Notes: a model not told the origin generated them from the sequence alone. A stretch of 64,000 nucleotides of DNA from Tetragonia tetragonoides (GCA_038025085.1 CM076142.1:11568001-11632000), one strand, 5' to 3'; shown: positions 36,548 to 47,729, counted from the stretch's first letter. Translations and numbers: made by a program.

Positions 36548-37783
36548 CTAACATTCTAACATGCTTGTTCCCATGTTCTTCAAGGGAAATATATTCTCAA
36601 TCACCAATGTAGGATCAAATACATTAGATGAATAAAAGAACACTCCATGAGCATTATTTATTCTCAGCTCTATATACTTACCAGTTTTCAGATCATAGCA
36701 ATCAACAATACACCGGTCTGAAAATCCACTCCGCAGTAAGAACACTTCAACACACCAAGTGCACGAAATCGTACCTTTCGTGTAAGAAAACAGATTACTA
36801 ATCTTAACGTTAGTCCAGAACATATTGTTATTATCACATATTCGACGTATTAACTTCCACATACTAATCTGAAATTCCCCAGATACTTTATATATACGCA
36901 ACACTGAAAGATGCCCTCCTATATGAGCTAAGTTGGAAGAATCACCATATGTTATTTCAGTTGGGTAACTGATCAATTCAAAGCTCTCGTGTTCAACATC
37001 GAACACAATAACTGCCATTGTTTTAGATTCATCATTGTATGAAGTACAATAAACCACCCCATCATGACAAAAGCCAGTGTCAGTGTAAATATGAGTGAAT
37101 CGACTTTCAATAGAGGATATATCGATGGATCTCCATTGATGATTGTCGGTCTTGTTGCCCAAAGTAAACACATCACATTTCGCGGGATCTATATACGTAT
37201 TATACTCGGGTTCATCATCGTCCCTCCAAAAACACAAAACCATATATTCCTTTGTCTTAGGACTATACCCTAACGAACAATTCCTAGCAAAATAATTTTC
37301 TTTTCTTGTAGGGAGATGCAAGATTTCGCGAGTGGTGAGATTATAGACGTAGATGAATAATCTTCCCTTGGTGTCTTCAATGTCGTAGAAGCATATCAAT
37401 CCATTAACGATATTTGTACACATTGCGTCGTAATAATAAGGAAGAGAAGGCAAGGGTTTCTCAACACTCACCCTAGAGCTTTCCGGTTTAGTCATATTGA
37501 TAACGATGAAAAACGAAGCATATTTATCATGAGCGGGGTTGTACCTTGGATGCATTACATGGAGAGCAGCACCCTTTCGGGTGAAGGAATGGGTGTGATG
37601 CAGCTCCGCAAAGACGGGATCAGTGATGAGAGAGAACCAGTGTTTAGAGACGGACTTGAATCGCATAAGAGACTTGCCCGGGAGCCTCGAGAGCACTTCC
37701 AATAATGTGTCAAGAGTCATGTCATGGTGATGGAGATCATCACGAGTGCTGCTTTCACCAATCCTGTTTCCCATTATATACAT
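36548..37783 (-). CDS. F-box protein with F-box-associated domain (copy 3)
   Basis: 411 residues, single exon, the inverted-duplicate partner of 5371-6603. The F-box lies at ~21-63 (LLEVLSRLPGKSLMRFKSVSKHW). The FBA region follows, with the same NGLICFYD, LGYSPKTKEYMVLCFWRDDDEPEY and VDCYDLKTGKYIELR motifs. Likely role: SKP1-binding substrate receptor of an SCF ubiquitin ligase, target unknown. Differences from copy 2 are concentrated at the N-terminus (residues 2-20), with scattered conservative changes elsewhere; no stop or frameshift. The promoter region is shared with copy 2, but this copy has a 362-bp CACTA MITE ~415 bases upstream that copy 2 lacks. Confidence 0.9.
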   Translation of the reverse strand: MYIMGNRIGESSTRDDLHHHDMTLDTLLEVLSRLPGKSLMRFKSVSKHWFSLITDPVFAELHHTHSFTRKGAALHVMHPRYNPAHDKYASFFIVINMTKPESSRVSVEKPLPSLPYYYDAMCTNIVNGLICFYDIEDTKGRLFIYVYNLTTREILHLPTRKENYFARNCSLGYSPKTKEYMVLCFWRDDDEPEYNTYIDPAKCDVFTLGNKTDNHQWRSIDISSIESRFTHIYTDTGFCHDGVVYCTSYNDESKTMAVIVFDVEHESFELISYPTEITYGDSSNLAHIGGHLSVLRIYKVSGEFQISMWKLIRRICDNNNMFWTNVKISNLFSYTKGTISCTWCVEVFLLRSGFSDRCIVDCYDLKTGKYIELRINNAHGVFFYSSNVFDPTLVIENIFPLKNMGTSMLEC

Positions 37784-38198
37784 AGAAGGATCTATAAATT
37801 GTAGATCAGATCAGATTTGTTTGGTTGGAAATCAATGGTTTGGGGTTTTTGGTTTTGCATTTGGGTGGTGCCATTAGAGGCGCTTGTATGATGATTGATG
37901 ACAATGATGAGGAGTCTAATCTAGGTTAGCGAATAACGCCTTAATAAATGGAGATTAGGTTTACCGCTTTTTTTTTTTTGGGGTTGATTTTAGTAACTCT
38001 AGTCTTACCAAAGGTTACGAAGACGGATTTAAACAACTTTTTGTGTTTACCTTTATCTCAAAAAGTGAAATATGACCGCAAATCTTATACACATAAATTT
38101 TTATAAGACGGTATTTCCGTAACTTTTGGTGAGACGGTGTCACTTTTCAATAAAACAAGGGTCATTGCTCACTTAAGTGACCCCTACATTTCTACATA
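37784..38198. other. Upstream region of F-box copy 3
   Basis: The first ~180 bases match the region before F-box copy 2. The rest has no clear partner in the left arm. No gene. Confidence 0.5.
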
Positions 38199-38560
38199 CA
38201 CTACAAAAAAAGCTAATTTGCTAAGGAATTATCCAGCCGCCTTTCACCCTTTCCTGCCGCTAATCGAGCTCTGCGGCGGGGTCAACGTCGGAAGTGCTCC
38301 GCCGACATTTTCCTCGACGCTGAGATAATCAGCGACAGAATTCCCCTTCCCATCGCTGAGCATTTTTTATAAAATATTAGCGGCGGGAATAATATTCGAT
38401 TCCGCCGCTGATTATCTGTGGGAAAATGTTCTGCCGCAAATTTAGCTACGGAATTTTTTCCGCAACTAATTAGCGGAGGAATTTACAAAATCTGCCGCTA
38501 TTTAGCTACAGAAAAAATTCCGTAGCTAAATTCCGCAGCAGAATCTCATTTTTTGTAGTG
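38199..38560. mobile_element. CACTA-type MITE
   Basis: 362 bp, CACTACAAAAAAAG...TTTTTTGTAGTG ends with the 3-bp duplication ATA (38196-38198, 38561-38563). Repeated internal words in both orientations (AGCGGCGG, CCGCCGCT, TAGCTACGGAA) suit subterminal repeats. It lies in the promoter region of F-box copy 3 and is absent before copy 2. Confidence 0.9.
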
Positions 38561-39787
38561 ATAGTGACCTCATTTTTCTGTGAGTTTTACACAAGACTTA
38601 CTGAATATCTTATATTGGTAAAGTTTTGTTTTAGACTTCAGTCATGTGCTCCTTATTTAGAGAAGAAAAAAAAGGAAGCAAACTTCCACTTTTTTTTTCT
38701 AGCTTCAACTTTGTTAATTTTTGATATTTCTCTAGTATACAGAGACAACCATTTTGGCACAAATTATTGGCTGTACTTAGCTGCTCCCGCACTCAGATTA
38801 TTCAGAGGCCATTTGTGATTCATGTTATAAATATTTGGCCCAACTTTCCCTCCTCTTCCAATGAACCCATGGAGCAGCTAGTTAAATGCTCTCTGGAGCG
38901 GGGAAGACTAGTTGCAACTTTGGTCATATGTTTCTAAATTGAGCAGTACTAAACTGAACTAATATCACTAAAGTGAACTGAAAATCAGTTAACTGACATC
39001 AGATAACCACTGAACTGGACTGGGCTAAAACGAATTGATTTGAACTGGCCGGGTCAACTCTAAGGAACATACCTTCAATCTCAAGTCTATATACTCTCTT
39101 AACTTTCGCTCGCTGCTTCTTCATTCCCATTTACATATCTCTAGAAATGAATTTCTAAAGTATTATTAGGTTGACTTCCATGTTCCAACTCTGAATTTAG
39201 GAGGATTGATTATGACTTTCCTCCAGCCCTTGTTGAATGAATCTTAGACTTTCTATAGTTTTTGAGGTGTTTAAACTTTCTATTGTTTCTTGACTCAATT
39301 AGCTTCATTGCACATCAGCTTAATCATCTGTTGAACCGCGTGCTCTTATCTTTTTGTATGCAAATTGATTGTCCACATTAGCCTAAAGTCCTCAACAATG
39401 ATACACTCTCAAAACATCGAGAATGTCAGAAATAATAAGCAAATTTATCTAGCCAAACCATCCAAATTCGAAAGAGGTTAGCATCCTGATAAGTAGTCCA
39501 AGCATCATTCAGTGTAAGTTTAGCTTCATGTCTCTTTAAAGGGCACTATATCGGATATCTAAGGGGGAAAGTTTGTCAAAGAATGTCATCAAGACTGAAC
39601 TCTGAAGGCTAAAAATTGGTCGAATAAGTGAAGCTAAGGCCTCAAACAAGTAGATTCTCAACCTTTGTGTTGGGTTTCAGGGAATTAATGGAGAGTTTGT
39701 AAGACTTGAAGATTAACAACATTGCGACTTGATGTAGGAAAATCAGTGGCTAATGTGAATAATATTGAGTACAAGTGCATATGCATC
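38561..39787. other. Right-arm intergenic segment
   Basis: Matches 320-1240 and 4300-4850 in reverse complement with several deletions. It contains the empty site of the left-arm CACTA element near 39320-39345 (GGTTCAACAGATGATTAAGC, where the left arm is split after ...CGGGCG). No gene. Confidence 0.65.
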
Positions 39788-39972
39788 AGAATATACCTAG
39801 CTTGTGTTTTCCAATGTTCTTCAAGCAAAGGGAAATATGTTTTCAACAACTAATAAAGGATCAAATCTACAAGAATAAGTATAAAAGAACACTCCATGAG
39901 CATTATTTATTCGCAGCTCCTTGTATGTACTTACCAGTTTTCAGATCATAACAGTCCACAATACACCGGTCC
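39788..39972 (-). pseudogene. F-box copy 1 remnant at the inverted-duplication breakpoint
   Basis: On the minus strand it begins abruptly at GACCGGTGTATTGTGGAC, equivalent to base ~138 of copy 1, and covers only the last ~60 codons. Two 4-base insertions relative to copy 1 shift the frame: AAGTACatacAAGGAG (~39922-39930) and an extra TTGC-type insertion near TTTCCCTTtgcTTGAAG (~39821). It cannot be functional. Confidence 0.8.
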
Positions 39973-40403
39973 TACTGAATATTTCACATAGGAGAAATGG
40001 GGGATCTCAGGATTCGAACAGGAGATCTTTAAATTACTTGACTCTGATACCATGTATTGGAACCAACTCAACGAGAAATGTAAATTCAAAATTGAAGATC
40101 AAACCAATGTTATATTCAATATTCCTTAAATACAATTATATAAAACCAATGACAACATGCAACTTCGATTCATTAAGAAATAAGATATAACAATACATCA
40201 CACACAGTACATATGTATATAGAAGTTGTAAAAATAAAAGTAAAAAAGATTACAAATGATGATGACATGCATCATTTTTATTATGTAGAAACAATGCACA
40301 CAAGGACGGCCGTATATCCGTCACTCAGCTAGCAATAGAAATGGTAAAAGGATATAAGTTGTTCAATAAAGAGAACATGCATGATCTAAAAATAATTTGA
40401 GCA
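39973..40403. other. 3' flank of knottin copy 3
   Basis: Bases ~40195-40403 parallel the flank of copy 2. Bases 39990-40110 contain CTCTGATACCATG, the complement of a tRNA-Met primer-binding site. A second such site at 50175 belongs to a real TRIM; here no LTR pair was found, so it is only a possible retroelement scar. Confidence 0.5.
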
Positions 40404-40682
40404 TTAACCGCATGTACCCGAAAATGTCCCACTGCATGGAAGATTGTTGCAACAACCATGTTGGATACCACAAGTTCCGCCTTGTGGTACACATGTGCAA
40501 GTGCCCGAAAACCACCCAGTACAGTATCCTTCACAACACTCGTTTACCCCTCCACATTCTTCTCCTTGATATTGGCATATATCACCGGCAATGGTGGGTT
40601 GAGGTTTAATGGCCACCATTATAAAGGCAACCAAGAATACAAGACTTGTTACTAGCTTCATTGGCTTCAAATTCATAACCAT
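40404..40682 (-). CDS. Secreted peptide with two tandem six-cysteine knottin modules (copy 3)
   Basis: 92 residues from the Met at 40682 (MVMNLKPMKLV). An upstream in-frame ATG at 40763 is rejected because it overlaps the TATA box region. The signal peptide is hydrophobic (KLVTSLVFLVAFIMVAI) with likely cleavage after PTIA. The mature part starts almost directly: module 1 C-X6-C-X5-CC-X3-C-X7-C, then TC, then module 2 C-X6-C-X5-CC-X4-C-X7-C, ending in GTCG. Unlike copy 2 it has no long pro-region. Likely an apoplastic cystine-knot defence or inhibitor peptide; activity is not deducible. The two modules are recognisably related to each other (ECCEGYCTGWFSGTC versus GCCNNLPCSGTFSGTC), so they arose by internal duplication. 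Confidence 0.88.
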   Translation of the reverse strand: MVMNLKPMKLVTSLVFLVAFIMVAIKPQPTIAGDICQYQGEECGGVNECCEGYCTGWFSGTCTCVPQGGTCGIQHGCCNNLPCSGTFSGTCG

Positions 40683-40747
40683 ATTAATTCTTGAATTTTG
40701 TGTATGTATGTGTTTGTGAATGACAATAGCGAGGGAAGCATATCCCC

Positions 40748-40755
40748 ATTTTATA
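40748..40755 (-). promoter_or_regulatory. TATA box of knottin copy 3
   Basis: TATAAAAT on the minus strand within GCTATAAAATGGGG, 65 bases before the chosen ATG; the same sequence context occurs before copy 2. Confidence 0.8.
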
Positions 40756-40763
40756 GCATACAT

Positions 40764-41362
40764 GCATACTGGAAAAATATTATTTCATAATAAATAATCA
40801 CCACTAAGTTAGCACTCCTTCCCTTGATTGCAACCGGCCACTTGAAAGAATAATTATCAAATTTTTTTTATAAATAATACTATTTTTTCATTTATCAATT
40901 ATATTATCTGATTTCTTTGATGAAGAGTATCAGGCGTCTTAATTGTGATAAGATCCTTTGTTTCCCTCAACAAAAAAAAAAAAATTAAAATAAAAAATAT
41001 AAGTTAAAAAGAGATAATTAAGGTTTTTTGTTTAGCAAAATTTTCAAGTCCACTTTGTATTATACTAGTAAGATGGTATTCGCTTCACATGATGATTTCT
41101 TAAACACACAACATATATAACTGTTCATAATATCTGGGAGAAAGTACTGAGTTTAAAGGATCTGATATCATGATATGATTGTCAACCAAATTTGGATGGC
41201 TGGGATATAGCAAATATCTCAATTTTATGTATTTTACAATAGTTTACTTTCATTGTGAAGACACAATCAAAGTTCTTATTAGTTTCGATTAGAGAATAGC
41301 GCATGATTGTATATCCCTTTCAACCCTTCCTAGAAGATGGAGGCCGGATGTTACGGTAAATT

Positions 41363-41394
<32 letters not shown>

Positions 41395-41468
41395 TTTCGC
41401 CTATTAGTCACTTCCAAAAGGGTGGGTGATAAATATTCATCTCAAACGGAGTAACATTTTACCATTAC
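40764..41468. other. Upstream region of knottin copy 3
   Basis: Bases 40800-40860 contain the block conserved before the other two knottin copies. The remainder is AT-rich with an (ATT)n/(AT)n patch at 41365-41395 and no gene. Confidence 0.5.
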
Positions 41469-41876
41469 AACCACTACAACAAATTCTGTAATAGTAGACG
41501 CTTTTTTTTATCATGCTTTACAAAGCATGAACTTTGAAGAGAAAATAGGTGGAGGTTTACCACGCTTTTTCTCGCGGAAAAAATTTCTCAAGGTTTTCTA
41601 CGATCAAAAGCGTGGAAAATATATTTTAAGTGTGGAGGCAGATTTTAACTAAAATAGATTTGAGCGCTAGAAATTTTTACTTGAGCATCTAAGTATTCAC
41701 CAAATAGAGTGACCAAATTGTCTAGGTTTTCCTTATCAAAAGAAAAACAAACTATCGATTTAGCGCTTAGAAAGAAAAACGTGAAGGGATCGGAGTAACA
41801 GGGTGTTCTTTGTTCTTCCTCACCAGTCACCACAACCATTCCAAAGAGAACAACCCAGAAGGCTAGACCTCAGAGG

Positions 41877-41880
<4 letters not shown>

Positions 41881-41915
<35 letters not shown>
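41881..41915. repeat. (GA)n microsatellite
   Basis: About 17 GA units inside the CACTA element; a matching (CT)n lies at 43411-43433. Confidence 0.9.
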
Positions 41916-41918
<3 letters not shown>

Positions 41919-42739
41919 CAGAGCACGGTCAGCCCAGAATTTTACACATGCGAATAGAGAGAGGGAGAGCAAGTCGCGATTATTGAGGATTTAGGAGGCG
42001 AATTCGAAATTGGGTCAGTTTTACAAACCTAGCTTTGGGATTGAAACGTTTTGGAGTCCTAAATCTGTAAGTCTTTGTAATTCTACTGGGATTATCTAAT
42101 TTTATTGAAATTCTATTACTCAATTAGGGTTTTGACTTCTTTTTAATATCTGATATTGAATTAACCGTTTGAAGTCTCTTTTGTGGTTGTGATAATTGTG
42201 AATTATGTTCTTCTGTTTGTGCGGATTAGGTTTGGGCATCTGATCAAGGTTTGGATATTTTTTTCTGCATCTGATCAGTAGTACAAGGTAAGATTACTGT
42301 TACCAGAGATTTATGTTTTTCCTTCCAAGATTGAATTTTTATGTTGGTTGGAATTGAAAATCCTGTATGGACATGGCGTTGGATACCTTATAACTTCATA
42401 AGAGTGATTTTTTTTTTTCTGTGAGTTATTATTTATTAAATTGTTGAAACTGAATTGGGGTTTTTGGTAGGGTTGAGTAACAGGGTGTTCTTTTGCATTG
42501 CAATGTTTGATTTTGTACTAAATTTTCTGACTTTGCTCTTGATAGAGAGGAAATTAATGTCTGTTCTCGATGTTAATTGTGTTCGTGGTGATATATGAGC
42601 GAGTTTGCCAGGTTTTGAGTTTTAATACATTTCTCTATTGAGGATAGTTCATATTTTGCAGATGATTTTAAAGCTGGGGGAACTAGTTTGTTGTTAGATG
42701 ATCTTAGGAGGGAGAATTTGAGGGAGAACTGGGCTTCTC

Positions 42740-43180
42740 ATGTCCCTGAGACTCCTACGACGGATTTGGGGGAATGTTGCTCTTTTTACTGAGAATGAGG
42801 TGGACTGTTCTTTGAGCCACGAGCTGGCCATGATGGGAACCTCAGGGGGTCTTTTTGTGTCTCCCCAACAGACTATACAACATCCCTTGCAGCAGCCCGA
42901 CTTTCCGCAACAAGATGTAGTTGTTGACTGTGGGGATGGCCTCCTTCCGACCCCTCCATTGCCAGGTTATACGGTTGGTAGTAAGGAGGCGGATGCGCGA
43001 GGAAATGCACTTGTCGAGGCATTGGGTATTTCCTTTGTTGATCGCATGGGTAATGAGGTGGCATTATGGTAATCGATTACGTCTAGGAAAAAGAAGGGTA
43101 TGCGAGAGCTTGAGCGCTTAAAGTCTAGCATAAATTATGACGGGCGCGGGTTTAGGGCAGGTTTTCTGAATAAGCATTGA
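42740..43180 (+). pseudogene. Unrecognised coding remnant inside the CACTA element
   Basis: One frame runs from 42740 with a single TAG/TAA-type break at ~43070. It continues as RKKKGMRELERLKSSINYDGRGF, which resembles the region between the ORF1-like and endonuclease parts of some plant LINEs. The resemblance is weak and no domain is certain. Codon use is less AT-rich than the surroundings. It may be a captured gene piece. Confidence 0.35.
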
Positions 43181-44879
43181 ATGTATAGGTTTCATTCTCA
43201 TAGGAGTGGCCCTTGGTTTGGCTATGGTTCTTCATTGAGGACGTCACTACTGGTGTAATCTCCCTATATCTCTTAGTAAAATTCTCTTAATAAGGTTCAG
43301 ATATGGTTGTGCATAAACTGTTATACCTCTCTTTTTCAAATTTCTCCTTTCCCTTTGTTTGCTGTAAGACAGTATTAGTTCATCCTCTGTAAAATGATGT
43401 CTTTCAATTATCTCTCTCTCTCTCTCTCTCTCTTGATTGGCTAAATAAAGTATGCTTGCCATCTCTGATTGTATGAATTTTTCTGAAATTTAATAAGATC
43501 TTGCTCTGTACTTCACACAAATTATTAAACTGAACTTTATGTTATAGTGTCATACTGTAAAGTGACTAAGCCATTAATTCAGAGCTACAAACATAAGTGG
43601 TACTCAGGTTGTCCCTTAGAGGTGGCTGTGGGGACTTGTTTCTTATACCTTTTCCTCAACAATCTGTACTTTTGTATCCTGCTATATGCTCTGGGTTAAG
43701 GACATGAGTTGGCTACAAGCCTACAAACCATTACTCTATTAGTATAGGCACTCTTACTTAGTTAATTGTCTGGATAGGGAAAAATATAAAATCTGAATGT
43801 TATTTGCAGTATAGAATTCGCTAAGTTCGGGACTACTCGATTCTTACGTTTGTGAACTGTTTACAACAATCTTTATTCTATTTTTGCTGCTTCTTTTTCC
43901 TACTTGTTTTATTTTCTTCTTATCATTTTTATGAGTTACTTGTCTCCCAAACTGAAAATCTAATCATGCTAGCAAATCTGGGATTAGAAAGCTTTAAGAT
44001 ATATTGTTCTAGTGGTTTAAAAGTTATGCCTTTGGCAAGTTGATAACAGTTTCAGACATGTTGTGCCAGATTTGATTTCAGTCTCTTTATGCATCTTTTT
44101 GCATGTTAGAAGCTGGAAAATCAAGACAAATCCTGTATGTGATTAGTGCAGCAATACTTATTTTTGATGAGTATTTGTGAGCAAAAGTGAGCATCCTGCT
44201 GCGTTCACACGCTGTTTTCAGGTCGGGAATTCAGACCTAAATTTTGGTGTCAAATCTTAATCTTTCCATGTTCTAATGTCGTTATTGGCATGTTAAGACA
44301 CCTAAAACTCAGTAGAGAGTGTATGAGTACTAGGGGGGAGGTTAAGGTATGGTTGGAAGTCATTTTACGAGCTGAAACAGATGGGTTTTTGTACTCCGAC
44401 GCTGAATTTTGTGAGTTGAAATTCTGATCTGTCTTGATGGTTTTAAACAACAAATTTGATGAGTTTTTATACTTGAAAGTTGAAACACATGCTAAAATCA
44501 GGCTGCATAGTGGCTAATTAGAAGGAATTTTTTTGTTAAGTAGAAAGCAAACTGCAAAATATAAGCTACTGTTTTGTCTGTTCATCAATTCCTCATACCA
44601 CAGCATGTGTTATTGCCTTGGTTTGATGTGATGGTGCTGCCACGCTGCTGCTCTGCTGATGCAGTGCTGTTGTTGCAGTGCTTCTGCGCTGCTGCTTCAT
44701 GTCACTAGGTGACGCTGTCGGTTGACTCAAAATCTTTGAATAAGTTTATAATAGGCTTTAGTTCTGACTTTTCATTACCAGCATACATTTTATGTATTTA
44801 AAGGTGCCAAGTACGAAGAGAAATCAATGTTCCAATGTAGAGAAGTATGATCAAAGTTTAGATGGTCAAACTGTTGATT
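43181..44879. other. CACTA interior, no gene seen
   Basis: AT-rich, with short chance ORFs and a CTGCTG/GCAGTGCT-rich patch at 44635-44705. Confidence 0.4.
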
Positions 44880-45428
44880 TCAATTGCTATGTTTGATCTT
44901 GTGCTCTGAAAATTTTGATGTGATTTTGCTGCAAATAAAGCAAAGTCTAGTATTAATTTCCCTAATGATGTTCTTGCTGATGAAATCGACAGTTTTTATC
45001 TCACTTCTGAAAATTCTCGAGTTCCTCTCGATCCATGTATGATTCGTGAATGCTGCTAAGCATGCTGTAATTTTCCTTTCCTGCCCTGTGCACAAGTTTT
45101 TCCTGTTATCAATCCACCTACACCATCTTCCATTACCATCTGGTATTTGCTCAGCTTTTACCCAGCAACATACTTTCTGTTTCATTTCAGACAACCATGG
45201 GCATGAGAAAAACAGATGTGCATGATCTTCATTAGCTGCATTGCACAGGACACAAACCTGGTTGACAGGAATTTGATAAACCCTATCCATTCTGTCTTCT
45301 GTGAGCAGTCTATGCTTGTCTTCAAGCCAAAACATGAAAGAGTGCTTGGGGACAACTACCCTTTCCCATATATATCTAGCTGTCCTACACATCACCTTAG
45401 TGAGCATAGTGCATCTTATTCGGCACAC
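44880..45428 (-). pseudogene. LINE fragment: zf-RVT (C-terminal) domain of a reverse transcriptase
   Basis: On the minus strand: WERVVVPKHSFMFWLEDKHRLLTEDRM, then CVLCNAANEDHAHLFFSCPW. This is the zinc-binding zf-RVT domain at the C-terminus of plant L1-type LINE polymerases (C-X2-C...H-X4-C pattern). Only this end is present. It resembles the LINE at the end of the window (HEHLFYECPW near 63840) but differs at many residues, so it is a separate old fragment. Confidence 0.8.
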
Positions 45429-46380
45429 GGTTTCATGATACTTTCTGTAAATTTTTGGCCTACATTGAAGTTTGCCTGTTTTCTCTAAGTGTTTAAATGA
45501 AGGAGAGATGTTTGGTCTGTTTGTTTGTTATGGTACTGTCCCTTTTTGGGAAATTTAGGATCTATACTGCTTGTCACATACTATTTTACTGTTAGTTACT
45601 AACTCCAAACCCATCCAATCATACCATGATCAATTTTGAAGTTGATTTCATCTTGTCATTGCTCCATACAGGTTTAAAACATTAATAAAATCTGAACTTA
45701 TATGCTAAGTTGATGATATCGGATCCCATTGTGATATCTGTAGATGCTGCCATCTTTGGTAAAAAAAATATTCGTTGAATGGTATACTTTGCTCTAGGTA
45801 ATTGTGTCTAGACATGGTATACTTTGCTCTAGATCAGATTGAACCCTAGGCGTGGTATACATTGTCGCAGCAAAATGTACTCTGATCTTCATTATTGTGT
45901 TCCAATAGAGCTTGAAATTATTACATGGGTATTTAAATTCTTCATTTATGATTATGCAGGATGTCTCAAATGAGAGGTGACATGATAATTTCAGCATGCT
46001 GATGGTTAAAAAATCGTTGGATCTGTTGATGGCAAAATTCAAGAGTAGTACTTCATTTCTTCTAGTATTTCCTATGAAAAGACTTAGCGGTATTGTAGAA
46101 AGAATTAATTGTAGAACTCGAGTTTCGTTTGAGATGTAGTCATTAAACCCTTTTTTTTTTAACTCTATGTATCGACAATCTATGGATAATTTTATGAGTA
46201 TTTTAAAGATGAAATATATGTATTTATCGTTTTGTTTGAAGAGTGCTACAGGTACAATTTATAACATATGTGTGATACGCAACAGGTACAACGGGGAATA
46301 CCAATTGTTGTCATAAAAAAATCAAATGATTCTCACGCAACTGTGCATGGAAAACTTGCCCTAGCTTGATACATTTGTGA
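45429..46380. other. CACTA interior, no gene seen
   Basis: No reading frame of interest. It contains three imperfect copies of a TGGTATACTTTGCTCTAG-like word at 45780-45860. Confidence 0.4.
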
Positions 46381-46773
46381 CGCTTTTATATGTTAAAAAC
46401 CTTCCCGCTCAATTATTAACCACGCTTTTCAATTGAAAAATAACAAAAAAGTTGTTACGAGTAAAAGCGTGGAGAAAGCACAATTACCCACAAAAATAAG
46501 TGTGGAAAAGCTGTGACCATAAATAGCGTGGAGAAAATATTAAACCCCACGAGTCGTGCAAAAGTTGTGACACTACAAACCGTAGCAAATATAAAACGGG
46601 ATTAATTATCCACATTGATTTTATCCACACTTTTAAAAAGCATGGTAAAAAATAGTTTCCACGCTTTTTAGTGTGGTAAACCCCCGCTTTTTAGTGTGGT
46701 TAAATGACATTTTTGTTGTAGTGAACATTTAAGCAAATCATGTCTAGATTTAACCTTTTGATGATCACCCTAA

Positions 46774-46935
46774 AAAGGGTATATGTAATTGAGTTGGTTG
46801 TGAGGTTTGATTTCATGATAAAGTTCATGATTTTATGGGTTGAATTTTCACAAGGTATCATTGCAACAATTTTCTTGTTGGCTTGCCCGTTATATATGTG
46901 GTTTGCAGGTTATTGCATATAATTCGATGGAGTGT
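46774..46935 (+). mobile_element. Decayed SINE related to 16309-16546
   Basis: TGTAATTGAGTTGGTTGTGAGG, TTTGATTTCATGATAAAG, and TTGTTGGCTTGCC...TGTGGTTTGCAGGTTATTGCATA line up in order with the minus strand of the SINE at 16309-16546. The A-box area is kept; the tail and duplications are not clear. Confidence 0.55.
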
Positions 46936-47160
46936 AATTGGTCCAGTTGTCTCGGTGAACCCTCTGACTTGGCGATTATTCGATTGGCTTCATTTTCCCC
47001 TGGCCTATATTTGAATAATGCGATAAAATCTTTCAACAATGAATTCATCTTTGTTTTTTATTTAAAAAAATTTACACATTTTATAATGATGTCCAAAGGA
47101 TCAATAATAGTGGTGCGAACATTTTCAATTGATTTACTTTTTTAATGCATGTTTGATATG

Positions 47161-47475
47161 AATTTGAGTTGAGCTGAGTTGATGAGTAAGAGTTGAAATC
47201 GAACCGAACTTGAGCCTTATCATTTCTTAGTTTAGTTCATCGGGGCAATCTTTGAGCCAGCTTGATTCGGGCTCATTTCAGCTCAATTTGATTATACCCC
47301 TAATCCTAAATCTAATAAATGCTCACCATGAAGTAGTGGCCGCGATTTACTCGAAAACAAATAAATTATTTGATGATCATGATTGAAAACTAAACACGTC
47401 CTGATTGTCGCTTTTTGTGATTATACACAAGGATCACCATTGCGTGGCGTGATAGCATTGAGACAAATAAAAAAA
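47161..47475. repeat. Duplicated block 1, copy a (inverted partner 58400-58710)
   Basis: Shared words in reverse complement include ATTGCGTGGCGTGATA(G/A)CATTGAG, AACACGTCCT(G/A)ATTGTCGCTTTT, and the GAGCTGA/GCTCAA-rich part at 47165-47300. Non-coding. Confidence 0.7.
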
Positions 47476-47729
47476 ATATCATGATAAACCATCTCAAATA
47501 TATATGATTAGCAAAATAATTCTCCATATATATAGCTTCAGTTAAGAACTATTTCCCAATATATACATCTATTAGGTTCGGATAGAGGCAAGGAGGTGTA
47601 ATTTTCTTACATATACATGTTTAACAAAATAATTCCCAAGATATACATCATGTAGGATTTCGATTTTTTGTCTTCTAATTTTTTATTTTGATCCGAATTT
47701 TTTTCTTTCGATTTATTTTGTTACGGTTT
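47476..47729. other. Spacer, no gene seen
   Basis: AT-rich, with two similar ATATATACATC(T/A)T-type stretches. Confidence 0.3.

Larger units (their letters stand above)
33374..39972. repeat. Right arm of the inverted segmental duplication
   Basis: Reverse-complement counterpart of 138-14541, with breakpoints at the TTTTTAACCTAGCC word (~33374) and inside the F-box copy 1 sequence at ATACACCGGTC (~39972). It carries its own insertions (MULE 33546-34519, CACTA MITE 38199-38560) and lacks the left arm's CACTA and copia elements. Confidence 0.85.
41472..46723. mobile_element. CACTA-type transposon, 5.25 kb, carrying gene fragments
   Basis: CACTACAACAAATTCTG and the inverted end TTTTTGTTGTAGTG, with the 3-bp duplication AAC (41469-41471, 46724-46726). 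Subterminal stretches (41500-41640 and 46380-46710) are rich in CCACGCTTTT/AAAAGCGTGG words in both orientations. I find no TNP2 or TNPD-like transposase. The interior has a 5'-UTR-like CT/GA-rich segment, an unrecognised coding remnant (42740-43180) and a LINE fragment (44880-45428). Confidence 0.85.

Noticed and set aside
40044..40060. CTCTGATACCATG as a primer-binding site of another LTR element
   Set aside because: No LTR pair, purine tract or target duplication around it.
40683..40763. Upstream start extending knottin copy 3 to 119 residues
   Set aside because: The extension begins within the TATA box region and puts 27 residues before the signal peptide; the paralogue starts at the equivalent of the internal Met.
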